In this document: positions 1 to 12,800 of the stretch, one piece after another
How positions within the stretch are numbered: position 1 is the stretch's first letter
How the letters are laid out: each line of letters starts with the position of its first letter
NCBI GenBank assembly: GCA_907165275.2
Contig: OU015661.1
Coordinates: 5,277,501 to 5,341,500 of the forward strand
DNA: 64,000 bases
Direction of reading: 5' to 3'
Source of the DNA: Zygaena filipendulae
Taxonomy: Eukaryota > Arthropoda > Insecta > Lepidoptera > Zygaenidae
Made by a program: the position numbers and the translations under genes
The notes under the pieces: model-generated
The model's database searches: none
What the model was told of the DNA's origin: nothing
What the model saw: only the letters and a program-made list of their open reading frames with translations

Positions 1-2084
1 GAAGGCTCCAAAGCGTTCGATACGGGTGATTGTTGTCGCGATAGCGGTAGAGGTGATGATGCAGGTGACTTTTTCTTATTACATTTTTCTTCGTCACTAG
101 AATACCATTTTTCATCTATAAGTAAATTATTTTCATCATCATCATCAGTGGTATAGCGACGATTTCTTTTTTCAGGACTTTTAAATAGCGGATCTGGTGG
201 AAGGAATCTAATATCCGTATCACATTCGCTTTGAAGATGACTGTCACTAATAACTGAATGTTGTTTTATTGAACTATCATCTGAAAATGGAAGCACTCGA
301 TGGTCTACATCTTTGATTTCATTAGTGTTAGCCGGCTTTTCGGAATCAAAACTTTCATTAGAAATGTCGATATTTTCTTTATCCTTCGATACAAATTTAA
401 GGGCGTCTTTTGTATATTGGTCAATATCGATCATATCCTTAGATGGAAAGTCATTTTTATTTTTCACATCTATGTCATCATTTGTTGTAAGTTTTAAAGA
501 AGGCTGAAATCGCATATCTACATCTTTACCAAACGATTCCGCCGATACTGTTGAATTGGCATTTGTCACAGGGATGGCTGGTGGCACTCTCAAATCTAAG
601 TCTTTCGTACCTACAATTGGATTAGCAAATTGTTGCGACTGCTGCTCATTACTACTAGTATTTATTAAACCTAATTTTTGAATACTCATCGTATTTAACT
701 GGATGTCTGTAATTTGTTTCAACGAAATTCCTATACTATTTAACTGCAATACCGTTAATTGTCCAAGCTGGTCTAAGTTATCTATTCCTAACTTAGTAAG
801 GTCTGCTATTTGGCGAGGAGTCAAAACTCCTGTTAAATTCTTAATATTAAGAATATCAGTTGTGTTTTGATTATTAATAGACGGATAATTAAAATTATGA
901 TTTGAGTTATCATTTTGCCATCTAGACTGGCGCACTTTTGGTGATACTTTATTCTGTTCCATCGTTAGCTGTGGATTAGGAATATTTAATTCAAAAAGTG
1001 ATGGTATACCTTTCTCTTGATTTTCATTGTTTTCATTATATTGTAACATTAATTTATTTTGCGTGGCCTGTATCATTTTTACAGCGCCTTCTCTGTTTAG
1101 TCTAGGAAAATCGCCTAAAATTTCCTTGGGCGCAGATTCTATATGCTTCAAAAGAATATTTTTTAAGTTTTCAGTCAATGGTTTACCATGTGCGAACTTG
1201 CATTCATCTTTGTAAACGCATGGAAGACCCGTATGATAATATTTGCATGGGAAATCTGCATGCATGTAAAGACATTTATCTCGTTTCGCACAACAATCCA
1301 TTAAATAAAATTTGCACAGTTCCATTTTTCTAGGTGGTTGGGCGTCATGTGAATAGACACAATCATCGCCTTTATGACATTTTCCTTGCATAAAATAGAG
1401 ACAAACGCCATCAGGATCCTGCATTGGATGAGCACCTCTTCTTCGATCATTTTTGATGTTTTTATGACGCTCTCTTTGATTTGTCTTATTTCTTTTTTGA
1501 CGTTGATTTTGATGTCCCCGAGATTCATCACTGCTATCGGATGCATATGAATCTCTATTATCATCTAGAAAGTCTTCCGCTGGAGAAGGCATTCTTGGGG
1601 GCGGAGATGCTCCTCTCACACACATCATTTCACTTTCATCCATTTCGTCATAATTTTGCCTTTTACGTTTTTTACTAGGACCATCTTTGCTGTCGTGTTT
1701 TTTTCTTTTCTTGTGTTTACGACGTTCCTCAGTATCTTCAACAATATTTATTTCTTCATCATTTTTATTTAATGCCTTTCTTATGGCCTTTTCAATTTTA
1801 CCAGCATGATCATCCTCCATGGGTCCGTCATATTTACGATTTTTCTTACCTTTTTCTTTGAGTTTTTGCTCAGATTTATGTGATTTAGATTTTTTCTTCT
1901 TACCTGACTTCGAATAATAAGCGCTTTGCACCTCAAACTTTTCATTCGATGTTTTCTCGTCTTCTTTTTCTTGAACTTGAACTTCATTGGTTACAACTTC
2001 ATTTTGAACTTCTGCAGTTTGTTCTCCATCACTCTCAATTTCACCGTCTTCCAAATCTTCTACGATTAAATCTGGTTCCATCAT
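1..2084 (-). CDS. su(s): Suppressor-of-sable/ZC3H4-like CCCH zinc-finger protein, N-terminal 694 codons (runs off left edge)
   Basis: The minus-strand frame from the tandem ATG ATG at 2084 stays open to the left edge, so the C-terminus is missing. Residues 1-30 are acidic (MMEPDLIVEDLEDGEIESDG), followed by lysine-rich nuclear-type tracts to about residue 140. Three CCCH fingers follow: C228/C236/C242/H246, C257/C265/C271/H275 and C280/C289/C295/H299. Finger 2 contains CKFYLMDCCAKRDKCLYMH and is followed by CKYYHTG. After HGKPL and a segment around EILGDFPRLNREGA comes a low-complexity Ser/Asn/Asp-rich region. Three adjacent fingers with this spacing and the KMELCKFYL signature are typical of the ZC3H4/ZC3H6/Su(sable) family. 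That family is known to act with WDR82 in early termination and turnover of aberrant nuclear transcripts. No intron is needed inside the visible frame, but a splice-acceptor-like TTTTTGCGAATTTCAG lies just upstream of the ATG, so a 5' UTR intron is possible. The family is certain; which paralogue is less so. Confidence 0.85.
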   Translation of the reverse strand, partial: MMEPDLIVEDLEDGEIESDGEQTAEVQNEVVTNEVQVQEKEDEKTSNEKFEVQSAYYSKSGKKKKSKSHKSEQKLKEKGKKNRKYDGPMEDDHAGKIEKAIRKALNKNDEEINIVEDTEERRKHKKRKKHDSKDGPSKKRKRQNYDEMDESEMMCVRGASPPPRMPSPAEDFLDDNRDSYASDSSDESRGHQNQRQKRNKTNQRERHKNIKNDRRRGAHPMQDPDGVCLYFMQGKCHKGDDCVYSHDAQPPRKMELCKFYLMDCCAKRDKCLYMHADFPCKYYHTGLPCVYKDECKFAHGKPLTENLKNILLKHIESAPKEILGDFPRLNREGAVKMIQATQNKLMLQYNENNENQEKGIPSLFELNIPNPQLTMEQNKVSPKVRQSRWQNDNSNHNFNYPSINNQNTTDILNIKNLTGVLTPRQIADLTKLGIDNLDQLGQLTVLQLNSIGISLKQITDIQLNTMSIQKLGLINTSSNEQQSQQFANPIVGTKDLDLRVPPAIPVTNANSTVSAESFGKDVDMRFQPSLKLTTNDDIDVKNKNDFPSKDMIDIDQYTKDALKFVSKDKENIDISNESFDSEKPANTNEIKDVDHRVLPFSDDSSIKQHSVISDSHLQSECDTDIRFLPPDPLFKSPEKRNRRYTTDDDDENNLLIDEKWYSSDEEKCNKKKSPASSPLPLSRQQSPVSNALEP

Positions 2085-2416
2085 CGTGAAAGTGTTGCTG
2101 AAATTCGCAAAAATATTACGTTTAGAAACTATAAAATATTATTGTCAATCAATATACCTACCTACTAAAATATATTATCGAAGTTACGTCGGAGAAACTG
2201 TTTCCTGCAAATGGCAGATAGCGTGATGATCCAAATTTATCAAATTATACTTTTTTAAATGTAATTTTGATAAAAACTAGACAAATGATTTCATATTTGT
2301 TAATTCAACATATTTTGCACGCCAATCCCATAAGTGAGTTAGCAGAGGCCACCATTAGCCATAACGGCCCTAATTATTGCGCACTTACCTACTTCAGGCA
2401 AAATAATATTATTAGA

Positions 2417-2699
2417 CACTAGCTGTGCCCCGCGGTTTCACCCGCATGAAACGTTTTTGTATGACAACTTTTTTTCCCAACATCCTATTTAAATGAAACA
2501 AAGCCTATATGTAGCTGCAGGTTTAGCTTAATCTACCTGTGAAAACCGCATGAAAATCTATTCAGTAGGTTCGGAGATTATCGCGAACAGACAGACAGAA
2601 AAGAATTTTAAAAACTTTTTTTTTGAGGTTAGTTATTCAAAATTTGTCAAAAATATTCTATGTACAGAATCGCGGATTCTACTCTTTTATTATAATATA
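2417..2699 (+). repeat. CTAGCTGT-type interspersed repeat, copy 1
   Basis: It begins ACTAGCTGTGCCCCGCGGTT, has the internal block GAAAACCGCATGAAAATC...TTCGGAGATTATCGCGAACAGACAGACAG, and ends TCTACTCTTTTATTATAATAT. The same head and tail recur many times in this window, including reversed at 27370-27712, which defines it as an interspersed repeat. Its class (SINE or LINE tail) is not decided by the sequence. Confidence 0.8.
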
Positions 2700-5600
2700 A
2701 ATGTACCGACGTATAGTAATAGAATATAATATGTTTGTTTATTCGTATGCCTTTTTATCCTCTTAATTCGTATGTAACATTTGGACACTGACAAAAGTCA
2801 TTGGAGCTCGTTTTTAGATTTCAATAGAGACGAAAAAGAAAAGTCCTAAATCTAATTACACCTATCTACTGCTTTAGTTTGTCTACACACTTTACAGAAA
2901 ACCGTTCGTAAACTAGGTAGTAGGTACCTAACAAAGACATTCTATAATGTACCTAAACAACAATTACTCCCACCTCATTCCCTTTGAATGAACTAAGAAT
3001 CCAAGCAAATCAAACAAGCCAATTACCAATTCATTATTTAAGCCTCAGGTAAAAAGTAGAGAAAAAGTTACCATAGAAAAGCTATTCTACGATTATTAGG
3101 TAGGTGCCAGATAAAGACACTTCTGAATTATTATCTGAATTGAAACAAAAAATTTTTAGGCACAGGAGCGTATTTAGAGTAAATAAATATACATAAATAT
3201 AAATCAAATATTAGACTTTTATATATATCACAAAAAATTAAGAGACCGTAATGACCTTTGGACTTTATTTAAAACCTGATTACCACCAAAACCATTAACC
3301 GCTATCTAAATGTAGCATTTCAGACGATCAGAGTACCTACCTATTTTAAACATTTCAGTACCTAGGTATCTCTAAAAAGTGAAGTACCTACCTATTTTTC
3401 TATAAAGTATAAATTTTTTTGCATCATCAAAAATGGAGTAACTACGATAACCTCAAGATAACCTAGTTTCCTTTTATAGTAGGATATTTTTTACCACTGT
3501 GCTGTAGATTTTTAAATTTTATTGATATTAGGAATGTAGGTATAGGCACTTCTTGATTATCATAACATAACCCTGAACGAATCGGTTTGTATAGGATATC
3601 TTCATTAAACGTGTACAACAAGTGTTGAATATCTAAATTCTATGATCACGCCATGTTCTCAAGCAAATACGACGCGACGCAAACAAGTATGACGCCATCT
3701 TAAAATATAAACCGACCAATTTAAGGAGAATAATTATTAATAATAAAATACAAATTTGGAAAAGAAAAACACTATAAAGCAAATATGAAAAAATATAAAT
3801 TAGCGTGCCATATCCGTATCATCCATAATTATGTTTTTGAAATTAAAAAGTAAATACCCATCTCGATACCATCACAAAAACATGCTCACACACATACATT
3901 CTTACAATGTATATGCATGTCTGGAATGGAATGACGTCAAAACAAATTTTATATAAGTGCTAGTATGTACATATATGTAAGAAGTACAACGTAAGATGTA
4001 CCTACTTTACATAGACAAACAATAGATTTCAAATTATTTTACGTAACAATATGGATATTATAACGAGGTTTAACTGAGAATGAGAATAATTCAGGCCACC
4101 AGAGCAATTCTGATTTTCCTATAAATACTATACCTAATACTCGTCGAAACAATAAGCATTGGGAATGTAAGTCTCCAAAATTCACAATTAAAGTATTGCG
4201 TAGTTAGAAATTCAACATGTGTGAAAGAAGCCTGTACTGCAACTGTTCTTAGCCACGATTTCCAAGTTAATTATTAGATAGAGCTTAGCAAGCCAAGCAG
4301 TGGGTGGCCGTTCACATTTCACAATGCCCAGCCGTACGCGCTGCGCTCTCTTCACATTTGTAATGACGTCAACCAACCTTCTAGAAACGGCAACGTGTCT
4401 GAGCTGTGTAGTGTCCTTACCTACTTCGCGGTCAGGTAGCGTACAATAATCACTCACACTAGCTCACACTTCTACAAAATGACACGTTATTGGCGTTAGA
4501 GTGGGACAAAATTATTTTAGTGATTCACATCCTACACAGTACACACTCGCAAACGATACCATTATCATTTAGCACCATTAACATTAACTTCTAAATTAAG
4601 ATTGGTTACCACCTAAATAGGATTTAACTCAAATTTAACTACATTCTATAGACGATTACCTATAACCTAATATTATGAATTTAAGTAATTTACGCGTTCA
4701 TTATAATAAAAACTACTCGGTGCTTGTAAAAGACTTTAAACCGAATGTAACCCAGATTATGACCCATATAACGCTAATTACAATAAACAATATCCTGGAA
4801 TGGCAATTTAAACAAACACAAATTAAGAATATCATGCACATAAGAACAAGGTTAAAATTAATGAAGAAACACATTAATAGGACAGTCAATAATAGTAGGT
4901 AATGAACGCTGTATCGCATCCGCCATTTTGAACATGATGTGACAAAACCCAGCGACTTCGAAAAGACCTTGTTTCTGACCAAAACGAGCTAAAATGTATT
5001 ACGTCGGTACTTAATAATATATTGTTAGTGTTAAAGAAGTATCGCGTGTACTTATGGTAGGTATAATCCCCTGCTAGCTGAAAAAGCACTTTACATAAAA
5101 ATAATTAAGTATCAATATGGGGACACGTAATCGGATGCCTAGCAATTAAATAATAGGTAGTAAGAGTTACCAATCTTACATTATATGAACAATTCACTAT
5201 GTGCGACTAGAAATATATACGCCAAGGACAATAATTATTGAATTCTTTCATAGCATTGCTGCATAGACGTAACAAAATATTGTACGTATCAACGCTATCG
5301 GAGTTCGGACGAAGACTGTGTCGAGACAAAGAATCGATCTCAAAATAATTAGTTCCAAGTTTTGACGCTAACCATTAAATAGCGCTTGTGTAGCATAAAC
5401 CAACTTCCACAGAGCTTCTGCCATCTGTCGAGTTTAAAGAGATGAATTTATTTTAATTTTTTTCTTAATAAAAATGTTTTTTTTATTACCTAGTAGGTAT
5501 GTAAAAATGGTAAAAATGTAGTATTTCCATGCTTCTTTTTTATCCGACCCTATTATTTTAACTATGTATATTTTAAATGAAATACTTCCTTTAATACTTA

Positions 5601-6830
5601 TATTATTACTCATATGTAATAGGTAGTGGGTACCTAGTACCCACAAACTACTTAGAGATCTAGTACCTACCCAATATCAAATTTTTTGACATTATGAGTT
5701 CAATATGTGACAATTCTCATATTGCTAATTTAATCAAATTTTTATTAGTAACTAGCGTTGAAATGCAATGTATCTGTTTTTTTAACCGACTAAAAAAGTT
5801 TATTTTCGTTACAGTTTCATCGCAGTCTGCTAAATAATGTTTTATGCATTTATGACCCTAACAAAGAAACATTCATTATAATTATTTTTAGCGACGTTTT
5901 ATTTATAAATACAATATTTTATTTCCAAAAAAAAATTATGTTTTTAATTTCAACAGTTTTTTGTTCTTTATTTATTTATTTAAAACGTTTACAAATACAT
6001 TATCAAAACAACAAACCAAAAATCACGAAGATTTGTCCGGAATGCTAAAATAAGTTGCTATTTACTTTCAATCTTGGTGTACAGTAAAAAGACAGCAAAA
6101 CGTTGCTTATAGCAGACAAAACTACAGCCAGTGGATTGCTGCAGCTAGTCTAGTATATTTTGATTCAAATTAGGTGTAAATCACAATGCACCGATCCACC
6201 GATCTACTTGATCCCATAGTAAACTATACGTTTATTTAATTAAAACCAAACAACAGTAGTATTTGTATTTGTTAGCGGGTATTTGTATTTGTATTTGTTA
6301 GCGGGCTGGTTTCCGCAACTTTTTATTCATTACGTTATTACTTATATACAGAATCTTATAAAAACACTATATTTTAGAAACTCCCCGAGGCTTGGAGAAT
6401 ACTTTTCACATTGGCAACATTAAAAAAAAAATTACGTGAACCGTAAAAAAAAAACAACCTTTTTTTTTGTTAAATTTCCCCAATGGGGAAGGCAAAGCAA
6501 GCTAAGTTTATACAGCCAAGTCAGTAGTATTTTTCTTCTTCTGAAATTATTTACTTTGAAACTTCTACAATATCTCTACAATAACTCTCACAAGTGCCAA
6601 AGTAGAGATGTGTCAACTCGACTTACTAACTAGACCTGTATGTATGTATGTAATATATTTATTCAGAAAAGGTTATCACACTTTCACTTAAACCATGCCC
6701 CGCAAAACTGCTTACGCAGTTTGACTGCAGGACACTTGACTGCAGCTTTATATAGCTTAACCTAACCTAACTCGACTTGTGCTAATTCGAGTTAACTCGA
6801 GTTAAATTCTCACTAACTGAAATTTGGGTA

Positions 6831-7226
6831 ATGTTCCGAAATTCACTAAGAACACTGGCCCAGTGCTCCCAGAACAACTTTCAGCACACTGCCGCAGTAT
6901 CCGCAATAGGCGGTATGACGTCATAACCGTCGCCATTTTTGTACTGTGAGCACTGAAGCTTTCGATTTAAGGTGTTCTCAGTGGTTTGATCACGTGAATC
7001 ATGATCGACCTCGAACCAATGGTTAGTTAACCACGTCGATCGCTTGACATGAGTGGTTGACAGTGTGACATGACAATGTCATGGAAGTATACTAGATTGC
7101 ATTCTGTTTTAAAGAGTAATTAACAAATATTACTCAGTATAGCTTACTTTATACTTTATAGGAACGGCTTCGCAGTATACTGTAGTGACGTCATACCTTA
7201 CAGTGGTCTCAGTGTTGACGGAACAT
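6831..7226. mobile_element. Family J inverted-repeat element, copy 1
   Basis: It starts ATGTTCCGAAATTCACT and ends CTCAGTGTTGACGGAACAT, which are diverged inverted termini. The interior carries CAGTATACTG and TGACGTCATA blocks shared with copies at 33912-34426 and 48692-50440. A partial copy follows at about 7283-7450. It has no coding capacity, so it is probably a non-autonomous DNA transposon. Confidence 0.75.
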
Positions 7227-7711
7227 GAAAAATAAATGAACGAATCAAGCGAAAGAGTGAAAGCACAATCAAGTGAAGTTTTCGGATCATTTCAGAAGCA
7301 CTGGCTCAGTGCCCGCAGTGACGAGAAATTCGTTCCGTTACAACTTTTAATATACTGACAGAGTATCCACAGTAGGCGGTATGACGTCGTAATCGTCGCC
7401 ATTTTAGTACTGTGAGCACTGACGTTTTTGTGGTAACTGTTAAGGTGCTCGCCTCTAACCTCGCACCAATGATCGGTTGGCGCGTGTGAAACTGCGAATG
7501 AAACAGCTATCCTTAAAGTTTATTTGTCTGTCAGTAAAGCTTAAAAGTTTAACAGCTTAGCTTAAACCCTCAGCTTAAACCCTTACTCAACCAATCATCA
7601 TGCGTAAACTCATTTTCAGAGGTACAGAGAAGGATATAGGGTACTTTTTAGCCTGGAATTCCTGTGGGATCTTCGAAATTACTGCGGGTGAAACCGCTGA
7701 GTTTTTTTTTT

Positions 7712-8140
7712 ACTTTTGGTGGGATTTGAGCAGAAATGGACGTCAGTTTTATTTCTTTATTTTAAAATTAGTTTATCGTGATTAATATTGTGTAAATGTG
7801 GTGGATTTTACATAATAGTTATCCATTAGTGATGAACGGCGTGTGGAAACAGTGAATTAAGATGAAACAGGGCGTTCATCGGGAGATTGTCATTTTACTA
7901 CATATATAACTTCCCACAGAGCGTCCTATTAAGGTTCAAGTGTGAACAGTTGCAGCAAATATTCACAAATGAACTTTTGGGACGTCCTTGGCATTAGTTG
8001 AAGAAGAAGTGCGGGAATTAAAACGGCAACCTCCCGATGAACGCCCCATTTCATTTTAGGTATTTTACTGTTTTCATACACTGTACCTCACTAATGGATC
8101 ACTATTATGCAAAATTTACGACATTCACATCCCACCAAAA
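7712..8140. mobile_element. Family K foldback element
   Basis: The termini ACTTTTGGTGGGAT and ATCCCACCAAAAGT are exact inverted repeats. Long diverged arms follow: GTGATGAACGGCG...GGGCGTTCATCGGGAG on the left pairs with CTCCCGATGAACGCCCC...CACTAATGGATCAC on the right. A partial copy containing CTTCCCACAGAGCGTCCTAT lies at about 34835-34990. Confidence 0.75.
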
Positions 8141-8580
8141 GTTCCTGATAATAGCCTAAACTGGAGCAAAGACAAAGTATATACCGTGTATATGCTCTGA
8201 GATATTATTATAATCACTATCCACGTGAACTGGAGTCTGAACCCGACGTTTCAGTTTGAGCAGTCAGGTTACAGGTAGTATAGTAGGTACCTACTGTAAT
8301 TGGTAGGCAGCAGGAGTACCCACCTATATAACCACTATGTAAGGGTGTTCATTATATTACATAGCACATAAAAATATCTAAAAAAATATAGCAACAGATG
8401 CCTATTATCATATAATATATTTGCTATCTGCCCTGTAGGTACGAGTGTTCGATATATTACGCAGCACATTAATCTATTTGTACTGATATTATAAAGAGGA
8501 AAGATTTGATTTTTAGCTACAGCTGCAACATTATGTGCTTCAATGTAGCGTATAGCACATAACATAATATGTGTTTCAAA

Positions 8581-8607
8581 CTCAGAAGAATAAGTTATTC
8601 TTCTGAG
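8581..8607. repeat. 13-bp inverted repeat with one-base loop
   Basis: CTCAGAAGAATAA, then G, then TTATTCTTCTGAG. The right arm plus two bases (AGTTATTCTTCTGAG) recurs at 8953-8967 and 34359-34373. Confidence 0.85.
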
Positions 8608-8747
8608 GTTTCAAATGAAGCATATAGCATATAATGCGTTCTCGATTTGAAGCCGTTATGCGTTGTGCGTTTTAGTAGGGTGTATGAGTATAGTACTAGT
8701 CCGTCCTGTCAAGTGTCAGTCAGTATAGGGTATGTATGTTCTGTGGT

Positions 8748-8773
8748 CAGTATGTTCTCTTATTCGTCTGTGG
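8748..8773 (+). repeat. 26-base sequence shared in reverse with 61358-61383
   Basis: Its core, TATGTTCTCTTATTCGTCTG, is identical to the reverse complement of 61361-61380, and the match extends three bases on each side and then stops. This copy lies about 1.1 kb upstream of the UBE4A start; the other lies about 0.1 kb upstream of the POLR2D start. Confidence 0.85.
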
Positions 8774-9104
8774 TCCTGTCCGTCTTCCACGGATGACATC
8801 CAAACTGACCGTCAGGGTACTTGCATGAAATTTATAATAAGATATTGTGTCAATATTTCAAAAATAGAGCCTTAGAAAAGCTTTATCGTGAAAGGTTTCC
8901 AAAATATTTAACTTTTTATTTTGTGAAACGGAACGTTGCAACGAAACCCCAAAGTTATTCTTCTGAGCCCCAATCACAGCCAAGCTTGACACATGACGTC
9001 ATTTTTATTTTTTTAGGAGACATTTACCTCTTTCAGAGAAGGCAAAAGAAACTAAGAGCATACAGTTAATGCATATGCATTTTCTGAAGTTTTTTACTTT
9101 AAAA

Positions 9105-9150
9105 TGCATCGGTGCATCATGCATCATCATGCATCATCATGCATCTTGCA
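9105..9150. repeat. Short GCATCATCAT tandem repeat
   Basis: Imperfect repeats of GCATCATCAT and GCATCAT, a simple sequence with no other signal. Confidence 0.85.
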
Positions 9151-9198
9151 TTTCGATTCTTTACTGAAACTTTTGGAAGTAAATCGACACAGTTAAAC

Positions 9199-9232
9199 CC
9201 AGAGACATGACACTTACTTGTCATGTCTCTGG
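9199..9232. repeat. 14-bp-arm hairpin
   Basis: CCAGAGACATGACA and TGTCATGTCTCTGG are exact inverted repeats around a six-base loop, about 0.6 kb upstream of the UBE4A start. Confidence 0.85.
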
Positions 9233-9846
9233 TTAAACCTTAATTTCGCTTTTGGATATTGAAGTTATCTGTCTGTCAGTGTCACATGACGCTGTCAATA
9301 CGAAAGTGACATCTCTATCACAGATTAATAAGGCGTAATTTTGAACAAGTGGCGTCATTCCGCGTTTCGGCGGTAAGGTCTAAAGTAGGAACTTTGAAAC
9401 GCTCTATTTAATTAATTTATGCATATATTTTTTTTTCTTTTTCTTGCCTTGTTTAAGTAGGCCATATATCTTTAAAATAGACTGAACAAAAAAATTCATT
9501 AAGTACCCTATTCGGAGCATATCCCCCCTGTCAAAGTCAATTCAGTGACATATCATGTCTAGTTAATTTGTGGTGTCTAGTTAATTTGTGCTACCTACCG
9601 TAACCTTTGTAGGTAATGATAATGATAAAAAAAATGTCGTGTTTAGTGTAATCATCACATAATTTTTAAGCAGCCGACTAATTGGCATATTTTTTTTAAC
9701 ACTTAAAAACTAAAAGCACCAACAAGAAGTTGATTTTTCGGCAAGGTACATTTTATAAAAATTAAGAACCTTTTAATTGGACAAAACAAAGGATATTATA
9801 TACTACCTTGATAATAAAATATTAAATTAACAAGAAGTCGCAGATT

Positions 9847-12800
9847 ATGGCAGACTCTAATAATCCTTTTGCTGGTTTATTGGGAGCGACCGTAGCAGAA
9901 GAGGATGGTCATGAAGCAGTAATCAATGATATCATAGAAAAGGTTTTTTACATCACAATCGATGATAAGGCAACAGAGAGGCCCTCAAACTCTGGTGTTC
10001 AGTTAGTGTATTTAGAAGAACTTGCGCAAGCTTTGAAACCAAAAGTCAATATCGACCTACAAGTCCTAGAAAATGCACTCTTTGAAAGATTGCTGTTAGT
10101 TGATGTTGAATCTTGTGTTATTCCTAAAACTATCAAAATTTACAAACCACATGTTGTTCAAAAACAAGTGTTTTTATATTTGCTTAGTTCACTCCAAAAA
10201 CTGGAGAGCTTTGAAACAAATGATTCACCTTTCATTAAGATTGCAATACAGAGAATGAAAAGACTAATATACATGAATGCTGTTACCGCTTTAAAGCAGC
10301 CGGGCCTCTATGAGGGGCAAAACTTGTCACTTCAACTTTTTGAACTTTTGAAATGTGACAGTCCTGATAGCCATAAATTTTTTGAAGATGTTATTAATGA
10401 ATTGGCAAATGATGAAGGTGAGACCTGTTTTTTAAATAAAAAACGTTTTAACGATTACTTAATTTTAAGTTAAGTTTTTAAAACAAAACTGCCATAATCA
10501 GAGATTTTCATTAAATTAATGTTAATTGGCATTTTATCTAAGGTCATGATTTGATTTACTTAAATTTGTAGAGTTCTTAATTATTAATATAAGATTTCAT
10601 AAAGTTAGAATTAGACTTTAGCATTAAAGGTCTCCTCATTGTACGTATCCATATGTTTTTGTGTTTTTGTAAATATTGTGTATTATTGTGTATTTTTAAA
10701 TTCAATAAAATTGTAATACTAACAATATGTCAATACTAATTAATGGTCTTAACAATTATTATTGTACTAGCTGTGCCCCGCAGTTTCGCCCGCGGTAATT
10801 TCAGAGTTCCCGCGGAAATTCCGGGATAAAAAGTACTATGTGGGGCACAGTGACCTGTGACTGATATGGCTAGATATATTGATTTATTTGTTTATTGTAT
10901 ATCAGGGTGATTGTCTATGATTGATGTTGTGGTCGGCACGGAACGCGGCTGGCGAGCCGATTCGTTTGTTATGGATTAATTGATAGTCTACCGACGCCCG
11001 TGACCGACATGAATCGACTGCCGCGACCGGGCCGTAGGAAAGTGGCTCGATCGCGTAAATCGCTGTCGAAAGCAGTGTTCGGTTTCACGCAGTGGACTGA
11101 ACATGTACCCTATGCCCTTTTTTGTACAATGTGCTAAATTTAATCTAAAAATTCAAAAATTCATAAAAATCCGTTCATTCGTTTTTATGTGATTGAGTAA
11201 CAAAAATCTACACTTTCACATTTATAATATTAGTAGGATTGTAAGATTGCACTATCATAAGGTGACAGATAGAGTAGTTTTAGTAAAAAATATTTTGTTT
11301 TTTGAACAGGTTTTTATGGTCAAATTATTCAGCTACCAGAAACAATAAAAGAAATGCTGAAATCGGTGTTACATTACATTCACAGTGAAATAAGTCAATC
11401 TACTTTGGTTAATCTTCCACTGTACATTTTGCCATCAATAAAACTGTTTGCAGGTAGGTCAAAAAATTTATAAGTATTTCAATTTTTTATGAATTAGTAT
11501 AAATTATTTATTAATATTATATATTGGTTATAAAATGGATAATTACTTGACTGGTGATGATTCTGTCCTTTGTTTTGTATTTTGATTGCCCTTTGTTTGG
11601 CATTCTGATGATGCATACATAATAGTTATAGGTGAACTTGCACACATAAACAAGAAATTTTTAGATTATTAAGAGGTATAAGTTTTATGCTGATACAACA
11701 AGTTAAGTCCAAAGAGCAAATAAATTAACTAGAGAGGACATGTAAGCGGGGAAGGTGCACAACCGTTGCAAAGGAAGTTAGAACAAATGCTCTAACTTGC
11801 CCACAACTTCTTTTGTTGCCTTCCCAAGTATATTTACCACAATATTCCCAAAACTGAATTTTGAAAACAGTGAAAAAGTGAAATCACAACCATAGTGTTT
11901 AATACATTTCTTTATGTTAATAAATGTTTTAGTGTGTGATGAATAGTTATGTGGGGGAAAATCATCAACACTGGTTTTCACCTGTTTTCATACTAAATTA
12001 ATTTGATGTCCCTCCTATCTGTTATTTTATGTTCTGAGGTTAAATCCCTATTTTCTTAAAGGATTAGTAGTAGTAGTAGTATTAAGGCATTGGTTACAGG
12101 AGAAACACTTGACTCTTTCATGACTGGTTTATTTGCCTGTGTGACATAATTTTTTACAGGCAATGTACATCTGGCTCCTCTATTAATGGATGTTTGTGAA
12201 CCACGACAACCCATACGTGGAAGGATATATGAGCTAACAGTTATTGGTGGCCTGTTAAGTTTATCTGTGCTGCCCAAATCGGAAACTGCTCCTCATCTAT
12301 ACTTTCTAAATCCATTAGATTTGGTAAAAAATATTTATTAAGTTTATAGTCGTGTATTATAATTATTAGCACGTGCCCATCAATAACAAAAAATAAACAA
12401 AGTCCTCCGCCGCGTTTGTCTGAAAGCAGTGAAAACCGCATAACAATCCGTTCAGTAGATTCGGAGATTATCGCGAACAGATAGATGACAGGCAGAAAAG
12501 AACTTTTTTATGCTTGGTATCTCTTCTTTTATTGCCCCCTGTTAATTTTTGGTTAAAATATTAGAGGATTCTACTCTTTTATTATATTGCTAGCTGTGCT
12601 CCGCGGTTTCACCCGTGTAAGTTTCGGAATGCCCACAGGAACCCCAAACTTCTTTTATTCTTCTTCTCCTTACAATAACAAACACAACAATAAAAGAATT
12701 AGCGAAATCGGTCCAGCCGTTCACGCGTGATGCCGTGACCAAGGCTCAGACGAAATAAAAATTTTATTTCGTCTGAGGACCAAGGGAAATAGGTATTCAT

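Larger units (their letters stand above)
2085..9846. other. Intergenic region between the divergent su(s)-like gene and UBE4A
   Basis: About 7.8 kb with no credible coding exon. The first kilobases are AT-rich and dotted with TACCTACC-type runs. From 6.8 kb on it is mostly mobile DNA (families J and K, CTAGCTGT repeat) and short palindromes. Both flanking promoters must lie here, but I cannot point to a core promoter with confidence. A frame around 8824-9069 lacks an ATG at its start and only loosely resembles an insect transposon-associated helix-turn-helix domain. Confidence 0.6.

Noticed and set aside
8821..9069. 82-codon frame with a segment like an insect transposon helix-turn-helix
   Set aside because: The start is TTG rather than ATG, the similarity is short and weak, and the C-terminal half looks random. 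At most a transposon scrap.
9105..9150. Possible CRISPR-like or regulatory array
   Set aside because: It is a simple GCATCAT tandem repeat without spacers in a eukaryotic genome.
10418..10473. Extension of UBE4A exon 1 to a stop at 10473
   Set aside because: GTGAGA at 10418 is a good donor, exon 2 at 11310 continues the family alignment in phase, and the extension is family B repeat-like sequence.
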